Shown: one piece after another, positions 50,940-59,253 of the stretch
Position numbering within the stretch: the stretch's first letter is position 1
Layout: the number at the start of each line of letters is the position of its first letter
Source: Thermotoga profunda AZM34c06
GTDB lineage: Bacteria; Thermotogota; Thermotogae; Thermotogales; DSM-5069
DNA: 64,000 nt
Direction of reading: 5' to 3'
Assembly (NCBI RefSeq): GCF_000828675.1
Contig: NZ_AP014510.1
Span: forward strand, 887,413 to 951,412
Notes under the pieces: generated by a model
Seen by the model: only the letters and a program-made list of their open reading frames with translations
Databases searched by the model: none
Told to the model about the DNA's origin: nothing
Program-made: the position numbers and the translations under genes

Positions 50940-51599
50940 TCATCTCCCAGTTGCTTTGAAAAGTTCTTGTATGAATGCATTTTCTGGATATGCACCAACA
51001 AAATCGTATTTGTCGTTGATAAAGGTATGAGGAACGGAGGAGACTCCATAGTTCATACTCAACTCTGGAAATTCATTTGCTTCTATCATCTCGGCAACTA
51101 TGTTTGAATTAACCATCGCCGCACTATGTGCCATCAATACAGCCTTTGGACAATAAGGACAAGTTGGTGTCACAAAAACCTTTATTCGAAGGGGTTGGTT
51201 TATAGAACGAATCTTTTCAATTTGCTCTGCATTGAAGAACGATGGTTTACCCGTTGAAATCGATATGATATCCTGTATCAAACTGGAGAATTCATGACCA
51301 GATGGTATTCCGTAAAATCTCACTCTTGTATCGTTACCTTCTTTATCAAGAAGGATTATAGCTGGTGTCATATCTACTCTGTATCGCTCTGCAATTTCAC
51401 GATCTTTTTTCACATGATAGACATACATCTCCATTTTGCTATCAATTGAAGACAATTCTTCGAGCACTTGCTGAGTAAGATCGCAGTACTCACATTCAGT
51501 TTTGTCATCAACAAAGATCAGAATTTTCACTGGATCTTTCAATTGCTCCGAGAAGACTTTTTGAAGATACTTTGCGTCTTTTTCACTTATCAATGCCAT
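50940..51599 (-). CDS. Protein disulfide oxidoreductase, two thioredoxin folds (PDO)
   Basis: Redox protein of about 219 aa with two tandem thioredoxin-like domains. The active sites are CEYC (Cys38-Cys41 counting from the first possible Met) and CPYC (Cys149-Cys152), with cis-Pro segments MTPAIIL and SVPHTFI. Such PDOs are typical of hyperthermophiles, where they form and shuffle disulfides inside the cell. The start is Met3 (51599), seven bases after GGAGG. It is encoded six bases upstream of trxB, which probably reduces it. Confidence 0.93.
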   Translation of the reverse strand: MALISEKDAKYLQKVFSEQLKDPVKILIFVDDKTECEYCDLTQQVLEELSSIDSKMEMYVYHVKKDREIAERYRVDMTPAIILLDKEGNDTRVRFYGIPSGHEFSSLIQDIISISTGKPSFFNAEQIEKIRSINQPLRIKVFVTPTCPYCPKAVLMAHSAAMVNSNIVAEMIEANEFPELSMNYGVSSVPHTFINDKYDFVGAYPENAFIQELFKATGR

Positions 51600-51651
51600 T
51601 TTCATACCTCCTCAATTGGTTCTACATAAATTCTACCAAACAAGTCGGAAT

Positions 51652-52164
51652 TTATTCTTTTCTATCCAGTAAAGATGAAGTAAAACCTAATATGACGAGT
51701 AAAACACCGAGGGATAGTTTACTCAATTCATGACCAACTGAAATCCTGTTGAAGACGAAAGTCAGAACGAACAAACCCCAGCAAATCAAAATAGAAGCGA
51801 CATTTCGCTTTGTACATCGTTTTAGCAGATAGGTGGTTACATATTCTCTCTTTGTAAAACCCATAGAAAGAAAGAGTACGCGAAATCTCTTATCTTCATT
51901 TTCAAGATAAGCAGATAATCGACCTACATGGAAGAGAAAAGCGATCAACGAACATATGAAAAAATTCCTCACACCATATTGTCCAAAGGCTGATGTATAA
52001 GTAATGAGGACACCCAATGTAGTAATTACGTTGATAGTTGAAAATGGTGTGAGTGTCATGTTTGCCGTTCCAGAAAAATTAGCCCAGACGACGGGCAAAG
52101 CAGAAGATATGCCAATTGTCGAGTAGACTAAACCAAGTAAAAAATCTCTCAGAAAATCACTCAC
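51652..52164 (-). CDS. Unrecognised membrane protein
   Basis: A 170-aa protein I do not recognise. Hydrophobic segments lie at about 7-27, 45-60, 67-85, 120-137 and 148-165, so four or five membrane passes are likely. Basic loops sit near residues 95-118 ([17 protein letters not shown]). It starts at GTG 52164 overlapping the SPFH gene stop by four bases, so it is translated with the SPFH and NfeD proteins and may work with them (inference). Confidence 0.75.
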   Translation of the reverse strand: MSDFLRDFLLGLVYSTIGISSALPVVWANFSGTANMTLTPFSTINVITTLGVLITYTSAFGQYGVRNFFICSLIAFLFHVGRLSAYLENEDKRFRVLFLSMGFTKREYVTTYLLKRCTKRNVASILICWGLFVLTFVFNRISVGHELSKLSLGVLLVILGFTSSLLDRKE

Positions 52165-53090
52165 GCCTGTTTTTTCTCCTCTCCTTGTGGTTCTTTTTTC
52201 AAAACCTCTGCTATACCTGCTAAACTCGAAAGGATAGCCGAGGCTTCCATCGGTAAGAATATCTTAGTTGCCTTGCCGTTGGCAATCTCTTTAAGTGCAT
52301 CAAGGTATTTGATTGCAATTAAATCACTTGTAGGTGCACCTTCATGTATGGCTTTGAAAACATTTATGATTGCTTCAGCTTGACCTTGAGCTTCTGCTAT
52401 GAGTTTAAATCTATTGGCTTCAGCGACCTTCTTAATTGCCTCAGCCTCACCTTCGGCTCTTAAAATGGCTGCATTTCTCTCGCCTTCAGCTTTGAGAATT
52501 TCTGCTTGTTTTATACCTTCTGCTTCAAGAATCGCTGCCCTTTTGGTCCTCTCGGCTTTCATCTGTTTACTCATGGCATCAGTTATGTCTTTGGGCGGAT
52601 CTATTTTCTTGATTTCAACTCTGGTTATCCTTACCCCCCATTTATCCGTGGCATCATCCAAAACCGTTCTCAATCTCGTGTTTATCTTCTCTCTTGAGGT
52701 GAGAGTTTGATCCAGTTCGAGTTCTCCTATTACATTTCTCAAGTTAGTTTGCGCAAGTTTGAGTGTTGCAAATTGAAAGTTATTGACATTGTACACTACT
52801 TTGTACGCATCGGTGACCTCATAGTATATTACGGCATCAACTGTGACTACAACGTTATCTTTGGTTATAACCTCTTGAGGAGGTACATCTATCACCATTT
52901 CTCTCAGATCAACCCTCGTCATTCTGTCAAAAAATGGAACTATGAAATGTAAACCCGGTCCAGCCTCTCTGTGAAATTTACCAAGTCTTTCAATCAATCC
53001 CCTTTGATATGGTCTTACCACCTTGATACCAGTTGCAGCTATTATCAATATCAAAACGGCAACTACACCGAGTGCAATTATCATTTTCAT
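52161..53090 (-). CDS. SPFH/Band 7 membrane protein (QmcA/stomatin-like)
   Basis: A 309-aa membrane-anchored scaffold protein. One N-terminal membrane helix (2-22) is followed by the SPFH domain with [21 protein letters not shown] (in part), [22 protein letters not shown] and [19 protein letters not shown]-like segment [20 protein letters not shown], then a long Ala/Glu-rich coiled coil (about 170-240) with repeated AEGE units. It belongs to the QmcA/slipin group that organises membrane microdomains and nearly always pairs with an NfeD protein, as here. The gene overlaps both neighbours by four bases. Confidence 0.94.
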   Translation of the reverse strand: MKMIIALGVVAVLILIIAATGIKVVRPYQRGLIERLGKFHREAGPGLHFIVPFFDRMTRVDLREMVIDVPPQEVITKDNVVVTVDAVIYYEVTDAYKVVYNVNNFQFATLKLAQTNLRNVIGELELDQTLTSREKINTRLRTVLDDATDKWGVRITRVEIKKIDPPKDITDAMSKQMKAERTKRAAILEAEGIKQAEILKAEGERNAAILRAEGEAEAIKKVAEANRFKLIAEAQGQAEAIINVFKAIHEGAPTSDLIAIKYLDALKEIANGKATKIFLPMEASAILSSLAGIAEVLKKEPQGEEKKQA

Positions 53091-53524
53091 TCACCTCCTT
53101 TTAGTCTTTCGACGATGACATGTGCTCCTTCCACTTTTAGAATTTTGACCCTTTCCCCTTCTTGGATAACAGAATCGTCATTGGAGTAAGCTCGCCATAT
53201 ATCGCCATTGATCTTGACAAGACCTTTACCTTGTTCGTTATCGATTGTTTCAATCACTGAACCGATTTTTCCTATTATCTCATCTATGTGTATCTTACGT
53301 GGTTGTTCCTTGGTTAATTTTTTAGTTAATGGTCTGGTTAAAATGACCAAAAGACCAGAGATCACGATGAAAGTTATGACTTGGACCAACGTACCAAAAG
53401 CGATACTAACCGCAGACGCTACGAATGCACCTATTCCGAACCAGAACAAGAAAAATGTCGGGGTGAGTATTTCTCCTATCACGAAGATCACGCCAAAGAT
53501 CAACCACACTACAAAAGGTTCCAT
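53087..53524 (-). CDS. NfeD family membrane protein
   Basis: A protein of about 145 aa with three to four N-terminal membrane segments (about 4-75) and a C-terminal OB-fold domain (about 85-145; [28 protein letters not shown], in part). It matches the short NfeD class and is the partner of the SPFH protein encoded next. Met4 (53524), eight bases from AAAGGGG, is the likely start; the GTG at 53533 overlaps that site. Confidence 0.9.
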   Translation of the reverse strand: MEPFVVWLIFGVIFVIGEILTPTFFLFWFGIGAFVASAVSIAFGTLVQVITFIVISGLLVILTRPLTKKLTKEQPRKIHIDEIIGKIGSVIETIDNEQGKGLVKINGDIWRAYSNDDSVIQEGERVKILKVEGAHVIVERLKGGE

Positions 53525-53538
53525 GTGTATCACCCCTT

Positions 53539-54387
53539 TCAGAGTGTGAACACGGTTTCAGGATCGACATAGCTTATCTGGAAGTTTATATTTTCTTTTA
53601 TATTTCTCAGGTATCTGTCAACTTTCCCACTGTATCTGGAAGAAATATGGTATAGGATCAGTCTTTGAACATTGGCTTGGCAGGCTATTTCGATGACTTC
53701 TTCGAGTGAAGCATGTGCATTCATTCTTCTATCGCTGGTTTTGAGAAATGTACATTCGTGCAAAAGTATTTCAGTGTCCTTGGCATCCATTGGATCTATA
53801 CCAAAAGTGTCACCAGAAACTGTCAGTATTTTTTTCTCGTATATTTCTGTTATTTGATCTGGTCCGAGTCTTTTTGATAATCTACTAATTTCTTCTTCCG
53901 GGAGATCTCTGTACTCTTGTTTAAGCCTTCGTCGTGTTTCAATTACATTATACCCGAAACTGAAATCCTGAACTGTATGTTTAACTTTGAATGGTACTAT
54001 GTACCTTGCAAATCCACCTGCTTGCCTTAGAAAGATTTTTTCTTGAGCTGAAACAGGTTGTGCGATCAACTCAAATCTTAAATCATCGTTTGCCTTTTTT
54101 ATGAATTCTAACCATTCCTCGATTGCCGTATTTTCTTTTGGATAATAAACTGTTAAAGGTTTTTCTCTATCACCCATGGAGTTGTTTCGTGTGTTTACTA
54201 CAGTCCAAAGACCAGATATGTGGTCGATATGACCATGCGTTAGAAAAACATGCCTGATCGCATAAATCCTGTTTGACATTGTTAAAGAGACACCTTCGCC
54301 TGCGTCGAAGAGAATTCTTTCAGGCGCATAATAAATCCAAGTCGAATACAAGGCTTTAGAGTATATCTGAAGTATCAGCTCACTCAC
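53539..54387 (-). CDS. rnz: Ribonuclease Z
   Basis: tRNA 3'-processing endonuclease of 282 aa with a metallo-beta-lactamase fold. The zinc motif is THGHIDH (His51, His53, Asp55, His56), followed by TVSGDTFG and LLHECTF with the later ligands, and LILYHISSRY near residue 245. Sequence runs closely parallel to T. maritima RNase Z as I remember it, including YSTWIYYAPERILFDAGEGVS near the N terminus (in part). That enzyme is unusual in cutting after an encoded CCA, and both tRNAs in this window encode CCA. It overlaps rplI by four bases. Confidence 0.93.
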   Translation of the reverse strand: MSELILQIYSKALYSTWIYYAPERILFDAGEGVSLTMSNRIYAIRHVFLTHGHIDHISGLWTVVNTRNNSMGDREKPLTVYYPKENTAIEEWLEFIKKANDDLRFELIAQPVSAQEKIFLRQAGGFARYIVPFKVKHTVQDFSFGYNVIETRRRLKQEYRDLPEEEISRLSKRLGPDQITEIYEKKILTVSGDTFGIDPMDAKDTEILLHECTFLKTSDRRMNAHASLEEVIEIACQANVQRLILYHISSRYSGKVDRYLRNIKENINFQISYVDPETVFTL

Positions 54388-54839
54388 CCTTTCTCTTCGC
54401 CTACAACTTCCAGTTTTATCACACCTTTGACACCTCCAGGCAGGTGCATTTGAATATCATAAAGTCCTACTTCTTTTAGAGGTTTTTCAAGATGAATCCA
54501 CTTTTTATCTATCTCGAGATTTGTTTCTCTTGAGAGAACTTCTGCCAGGTTAACAGATGTCAAAGCTCCAAAGAGTTTTCCACCGCCCCCAACTTTGACA
54601 TGTACTTTGTGGATTTGGCGCTGTAGAATTTTGAGCATTTCCTCACTCTTTTTCCTGGTAAGGTCTTCTTTATGAACTTTTAGGTTTTTTTCATTTTGGA
54701 TTCTTTTCACTTCACCTTCTGTTGCAGGTTTTGCCAATCCACGGGGTATGAGGTAATTTCTCGCATATCCATCCTTTACTTCTTTGAATTCGCCACTCTT
54801 ACCTATACCCGGTATATCCTTGAGTAAGACAACTTTCAT
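54384..54839 (-). CDS. rplI: 50S ribosomal protein L9
   Basis: A 151-aa ribosomal protein. The N-terminal signature GKSGEFKEVKDGYARNYLIPRG (about 14-34, in part) and the long central helix, then the C-terminal domain with VGGGGKLFGALTSVNLAE, leave no doubt. It opens the minus-strand operon with RNase Z, NfeD and SPFH genes. A -10 box TATAAT lies at 54868-54863 with no good -35. ATG follows AAAGGAGGAGC. Confidence 0.96.
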   Translation of the reverse strand: MKVVLLKDIPGIGKSGEFKEVKDGYARNYLIPRGLAKPATEGEVKRIQNEKNLKVHKEDLTRKKSEEMLKILQRQIHKVHVKVGGGGKLFGALTSVNLAEVLSRETNLEIDKKWIHLEKPLKEVGLYDIQMHLPGGVKGVIKLEVVGEEKG

Positions 54840-54931
54840 TTCATGCTCCTCCTTTCATTTTCATTATATCCTAACATTATTTAGGAAACTGATCTAACAG
54901 GAAAATGCAATGTTCTATATAATTAATTTAT

Positions 54932-56032
54932 ATGCAATTTGAATTTTTGGAGGTATTGTTTTTTATGTTATTTCTTTTTGAACAATTATTGTTGATTGTC
55001 TCTTGGATTATTGGCTGGATGATTTTTGCAAAACCAAAGTTTTTGAAACGGCAAGAACCATTGATTTTCCCAAGTGTCTCTGTGATTATACCAGCGAGGA
55101 ATGAAGAAACCAATATCGCCAAGATAATCAGATTATTAAAAGAACAAACCTATAAAAATTTTCAGATTATCGTAGTCAATGATAATTCAACAGACAAGAC
55201 AAGGGATGTCGTACTCTCTTTTAAAGGAGTAGAATTGATTGATCTGAGTGAAGAACCTCCCAAAGGTTGGGTAGGGAAGTCTTGGGCTTGTTGGAATGGT
55301 TTTTTGAAGGCAGATGGAGAAATACTGATCTTTATGGATGCCGATGTTGAACCTTCGCCAGAAGCCATTGAATCACTTGTTGCAATATACAGCAAAAACA
55401 AAGGATTCGTCTCTGTTTGGCCCTATCAGAGATTTGAGAAATTGTACGAACACTTAACTTTGCCATTCAACATGGTTGTCGTAGGCTCTACGGGATCTTT
55501 TTCTATCTTTAGCGGTAAACCGAAGGGATCCTATGGGCCTGTGATTGTGGTAGGTAGGCAGGACTACGCAAGACTTGGAGGTCATTCTGCAACCAAGAGT
55601 CAAGTCCTCGAAGATGTCAAACTTGGCAATATCTTTGCCGACAATGGATATTGTTTAGAGAATTATCTTGGAGGAGAACTCATAAAATTCAGAATGTATC
55701 CAATCGGGATTGGACAGATGTTTGAAGGATTTACCAAGAACATGTCCTTAGGAGCTGCCTCTGTTGGTGTGAATTTCTTTTTGATTTTTCTTTGGATGAT
55801 AGGACTTTATTCAGCGGCGTTTGGTATTCTCTAACTTTCTAAGATCTTTTATTATATGCTCTTTGTACTTCAAATTTATCTTGTATCTCGCAAAACGGGT
55901 GATTACAATATTCTGGATGCCCTGTTTTATCCTCTTCATTACTGTTTTTTTCTTTTGATCTTTTTTATTTCATTGATCAAAGTTATTTTTTTCAAAAGAG
56001 TAGTTTGGAAGGGGAGAAAGATAGGTGTTTGA
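54932..56032 (+). pseudogene. Family 2 glycosyltransferase (CrtQ-like) interrupted by in-frame TAA
   Basis: An inverting glycosyltransferase anchored to the membrane. An N-terminal helix is followed by the GT-A domain: PSVSVIIPARNEETNI, IIVVNDNSTDKT, the DXD-type FMDADVEPSPEA, and VLEDVKLGNIFAD. The first frame stops at TAA (55832-55834) after 300 residues. The same frame then stays open for 65 more codons, encoding two hydrophobic segments and ending FKRVVWKGRKIGV before TGA at 56030-56032; WKGR is the family's usual C-terminal signature. The plsY start overlaps that distal stop by eight bases, the arrangement expected if the original gene ended there. ATG 54932 lacks a ribosome site; ATG 54965 after GGAGG is an alternative start. 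Confidence 0.78.
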
Positions 56033-56639
56033 TCTTATTGTGATCATATTGCAATTTATATCAGGATCGATCATGTTTTCATATATTCTTGCCAGATCTC
56101 TTGGTGTTGACCTTTCCAAGATCCGAGATGGTAACCCCGGCTCGACAAATTTGTGGAGAGCCAAGGGTATAAAGTGGGGTATTATTGCTCTTTTACTCGA
56201 TTATTTCAAGGGTACTTTCCCTTTGTTTTTGTTTTTAAACTTGAAGTTGATCAATAACAAATATACCATCTGCATCGCTGCTTTAGCTGGTATAGCCGGT
56301 CATGCTTTCTCACCTATGCTTAAATTCAAGGGAGGTAAAGCAGTTGCAACAACCTTTGGTGCTTGGTCTGTATTGACAACTTGGCAAGGACCTATTATCT
56401 TAGGTGGCGTTTTTACGCTGTTCAGCATTTTCAAGAGAAAAACGACTGTCGAAGACGATGCAATTAGGGTATTAATTGGTTTTTTAGCGTTGATCCCATT
56501 TGTTATGTACATGAGTTTCTCAGCACGTTACGATTTATTGATTTTTTATATTGGAAATCTTGCTATCATAAGTTATAAGCATTGGACAAACTGGAGGAAT
56601 TTTTTTCAGAGAAATATCACAAGATGTAAATTTTTGTGA
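56025..56639 (+). CDS. plsY: Acyl-phosphate:glycerol-3-phosphate acyltransferase PlsY-like
   Basis: Membrane enzyme of 204 aa that makes lysophosphatidic acid from acyl phosphate. Five membrane segments and the family motifs are present: GNPGSTNLWRAKG (motif 1, about 37-49), GHAFSPMLKFKGGKAVAT (motif 2, about 91-108), and a weaker third motif near the C terminus (SYKHWTNWRNFF). GTG 56025 follows GGGGAGAAAGATAG. The usual GKGVAT reads GKAVAT here. It probably forms one transcription unit with the glycosyltransferase. Confidence 0.9.
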   Translation: MFDLIVIILQFISGSIMFSYILARSLGVDLSKIRDGNPGSTNLWRAKGIKWGIIALLLDYFKGTFPLFLFLNLKLINNKYTICIAALAGIAGHAFSPMLKFKGGKAVATTFGAWSVLTTWQGPIILGGVFTLFSIFKRKTTVEDDAIRVLIGFLALIPFVMYMSFSARYDLLIFYIGNLAIISYKHWTNWRNFFQRNITRCKFL

Positions 56640-56665
56640 ATATACTAAGAATTGGGAGGAATTAG

Positions 56666-56893
56666 ATGGAATACGATCTATATTTGAGAATCAACAGTGA
56701 GGATGTTCACAAGCTCGGTTATATTCTTGAGGTTGAAGACAATATGGTGAATATGAGAAAGTATGAGAACGGGCTTTTGAGGATATTAGTTCCTGCAGAT
56801 CTGCTGGAAGATTTGTTGAACTTTCTAAATTCAGTGAAAGAACACATTGAATTTGAAATAGTGGAATGTAAAGAGAACGATGGGCATATTTAA
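56666..56893 (+). CDS. Small conserved protein, DUF4911-like
   Basis: A 75-aa acidic protein (MEYDLYLRINSEDVHKLGYI start) resembling the small DUF4911 group; I am not certain of the family. It may adopt an RRM-like or ferredoxin-like alpha/beta fold. No catalytic motif is visible. ATG follows TTGGGAGGAATTAG. It overlaps the YqeG gene by 14 bases and may be functionally tied to the YqeG-YqeH pair. Confidence 0.7.
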   Translation: MEYDLYLRINSEDVHKLGYILEVEDNMVNMRKYENGLLRILVPADLLEDLLNFLNSVKEHIEFEIVECKENDGHI

Positions 56894-57377
56894 AAAAATC
56901 CTGCCAAGAGAATTTCTTGAAGATTTGACCAATCTCGATGTGGAAAGATTTCTCAAAAATGGTGTAGATTATTTCGTATTCGATTTTGACAACACGCTTG
57001 GTCTGTGGAAAAGTTGTACCGTCGAGAAGAGGTTCGAGCCGATCTTAGCCAAGATATTGGGGGCTAACGGTAAAGTTTTGATAGTTTCTAACGGTAGGCC
57101 AAGACAGATCCCATTCAACGGAGTGAGGATAATTTGGCGAGCAAGAAAGCCATTTACTTGGAAAATAAAGAGAATACTCGATTCAGACGGCATAGATCCC
57201 AGAAGGGTTGTCATGATTGGAGATCAAATCTTTACAGATGTTCTTGCTGGTAATTTACTTGGAATGTACACCATTAAAGTAAAACCTTTGAGTAATAGGG
57301 AGTTCATCGGTACCAAGGTTCTTAGATTTTTTGAGAAAATCGTTTTACGTCTTGCAGGAAAAGGTGGAAGGTTATGA
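56880..57377 (+). CDS. YqeG family HAD phosphatase
   Basis: A 165-aa HAD superfamily phosphatase of subclass IIIA. The nucleophile motif is FDFDNTLGLW (Asp35, Asp37), with motif II in VLIVSNGRPRQ, and MIGDQIFTDVLAGN near residue 115 giving the last acidic pair. YqeG is widely linked to the GTPase YqeH, whose gene follows with a four-base overlap. The substrate is not firmly known; a phosphatidylglycerophosphate phosphatase role has been described for relatives (PgpP/Gep4). Confidence 0.9.
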   Translation: MGIFKKILPREFLEDLTNLDVERFLKNGVDYFVFDFDNTLGLWKSCTVEKRFEPILAKILGANGKVLIVSNGRPRQIPFNGVRIIWRARKPFTWKIKRILDSDGIDPRRVVMIGDQIFTDVLAGNLLGMYTIKVKPLSNREFIGTKVLRFFEKIVLRLAGKGGRL

Positions 57378-58480
57378 AATGTGAAGGTTGTGGCGCACAG
57401 ATTCAGCATGAAAGTGAAAAGAAACCTGGTTATATACCACTGGATGTTTTTACAAAAAGGATATCGGAAGGAAAACAGGTGCTTTGTCAGAGGTGTTTTA
57501 GAGCAAGACATTACGGAAAATTAGAGCCTGTTAGAATCTCCAAAGATTTTTTACATGAATTATCCAGAATTGTCGATGATTTTGAAAGGATAATCTGGGT
57601 CCTTGATATAACAGACTTCGAGGGAAGTTATGATCCTTTTTTGATTGATATTTTGAGAAATAAAGAAAAGATAATTGTAGTAAACAAGATAGACCTTTTA
57701 CCAAGAGCGGTGTCTATTCAAGAAATAAAAGATTGGGTCCTTAAGAGACTTGAAATCGAAAGGATAGAAGAAATTTTTCTTACAAGCACTCTTAGAACAT
57801 ATGGCATAAGAAAACTCGCGAGCCAGTTGGGTAATTTTCGAAAAGTTCTTTTCGTTGGTGTGACAAATGTTGGCAAATCTTCGCTTGTTCGAGCTTTAAC
57901 TGGAGCCGATCTGAGTATCACTCCATTCCCTGGTACCACCCTTGGTTTAATCAAAGCCAGAATGCAAGGCACAACAATATTTGATACACCAGGTTTAGTT
58001 ACAGAGCATCGCATAATCGATCTTTTACCGGCGGAATGTCAAAAGAGAATCGTTGCACAGAAACACCTTAGCAGGATGACCTTTAAACCCGAGAACAACA
58101 AAACATTCTTTATAGGTGGGATGTGCCGTTTTGACATTCAATTTGCAACAGAATTTCTACCGATCTTTCAAGTTTTTGCAGGACAGGGTGTCAAGTTCCA
58201 CTTGACTGATTCTAAGAAGGCTGATGAACTTTGGGAAAGACAATACGGCAAACTTTTAGTCCCACCTTGTACTCCAAAACAACCGTCTTTTCAATCTTTA
58301 AACTGGCGAGAAGAAGAATTTGATCTTGATGTTGGCGAAGAACTCGCGATCGCGGGGCTTGGATGGTTGAGCATCAGAAGAGGTCCACTCAGGATCAAAG
58401 TGAAAATACCAGAAAAGATCACAGTGAAAAAGAGGATAGCGCTTGTTAATCCATACAGAGGAGGTATGAGTGATGAATAA
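57374..58480 (+). CDS. yqeH: Ribosome biogenesis GTPase YqeH
   Basis: Circularly permuted GTPase of 368 aa needed for 30S assembly. An N-terminal zinc finger (Cys3, Cys6, Cys38, Cys41) precedes the G domain, whose motifs come in the order G4 (NKIDLL, near 97), G5, then G1 (GVTNVGKSS, near 160) and G3 (DTPG). The C-terminal domain follows. The order and zinc finger are diagnostic. It overlaps yqeG and the PduL gene start. Confidence 0.95.
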   Translation: MKCEGCGAQIQHESEKKPGYIPLDVFTKRISEGKQVLCQRCFRARHYGKLEPVRISKDFLHELSRIVDDFERIIWVLDITDFEGSYDPFLIDILRNKEKIIVVNKIDLLPRAVSIQEIKDWVLKRLEIERIEEIFLTSTLRTYGIRKLASQLGNFRKVLFVGVTNVGKSSLVRALTGADLSITPFPGTTLGLIKARMQGTTIFDTPGLVTEHRIIDLLPAECQKRIVAQKHLSRMTFKPENNKTFFIGGMCRFDIQFATEFLPIFQVFAGQGVKFHLTDSKKADELWERQYGKLLVPPCTPKQPSFQSLNWREEEFDLDVGEELAIAGLGWLSIRRGPLRIKVKIPEKITVKKRIALVNPYRGGMSDE

Positions 58481-59057
58481 AAAAGAACCAGGTATTGTTG
58501 TTGGAGTGAGTAACAGACATGTACATCTCTCCCGAGAGGATTTGGATGTCCTTTTTGGAAGAGGTTATGAACTCAAGCCCATCAAAGATCTTGGACAACC
58601 TGGACAATATGCAGCAGATGAGAAGGTAATCATCGTAGGTCCAAAAGGTGCAATTGAGCAAGTAAGAGTCCTTGGACCAGTTAGGAATCAGACTCAGATT
58701 GAGATTTCAAAAACGGATGCCTTCAAACTCGGTGTGAATCCACCTGTGAGAGATTCTGGAGATATAGAAGGTACACCAGGTATAGTCATTGTTGGTCCCA
58801 AGGGTACAGTTGTGAAAGACAAAGGAGTTATCTTGGCAAAAAGGCATATCCACATGCTCCCAAAAGATGCTCGGCATTATGGTGTTAAAGATAAAGATAT
58901 TGTAAAGGTTGTCTGTGAAAAAGAAGGACGTAGACTTGTATTCGACGATGTTCTGATAAGGGTTAGTGAAAAATTTGCTTTGGAATTCCATGTCGATACA
59001 GATGAAGCAAATGCAGCTTTGTTGAATAATGGTGATCTTGTGTGGATAATTTCGTGA
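58473..59057 (+). CDS. pduL: Phosphate acyltransferase, PduL family
   Basis: A 194-aa phosphotransacylase that interconverts acyl-CoA and acyl phosphate, a step in acetate formation. Two PduL domains are evident: GVSNRHVHLSREDLD near residue 12 and AKRHIHMLPKDAR near 125, providing histidines for zinc. No N-terminal encapsulation peptide precedes the first domain and no microcompartment genes are present, so it is a cytosolic PduL and may serve as the Pta of the acetate pathway (inference). ATG 58473, seven bases after GGAGGT, is the start. Confidence 0.93.
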   Translation: MNKKEPGIVVGVSNRHVHLSREDLDVLFGRGYELKPIKDLGQPGQYAADEKVIIVGPKGAIEQVRVLGPVRNQTQIEISKTDAFKLGVNPPVRDSGDIEGTPGIVIVGPKGTVVKDKGVILAKRHIHMLPKDARHYGVKDKDIVKVVCEKEGRRLVFDDVLIRVSEKFALEFHVDTDEANAALLNNGDLVWIIS

Positions 59058-59242
59058 AGGTGATTTACCAAGAAAAGGTATATGAATTTGAAAAATCCAT
59101 ATCAGTGAGAGAAGTTTTGAAAAAACTTAACTTAAATTCTGAAGAACATGTGGTTATAGTCGATGGACAGATATACACAGAAGACAGGGTTATTAGGAAA
59201 GGTTCACAAGTTGTGATACGCAAAGTGACTTCTGCTGGATAG
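59054..59242 (+). CDS. Small ubiquitin-fold (ThiS/MoaD-like) protein without terminal Gly-Gly
   Basis: A 62-66-aa beta-grasp protein. VYEFEKSISVREVLKKLNL, VIVDGQIYTEDRVI and GSQVVIRKVTSAG follow the ThiS/MoaD plan, but the C terminus ends Ser-Ala-Gly instead of Gly-Gly. Sulfur-carrier activity through a thiocarboxylate is therefore uncertain, though the terminal Gly is kept. GTG 59054 overlaps the pduL stop (GTGA); GTG 59042 is an alternative start. No ThiF/MoeB-type activating gene is nearby. Confidence 0.8.
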   Translation: MKVIYQEKVYEFEKSISVREVLKKLNLNSEEHVVIVDGQIYTEDRVIRKGSQVVIRKVTSAG

Positions 59243-59253
59243 CGGGTGATATC

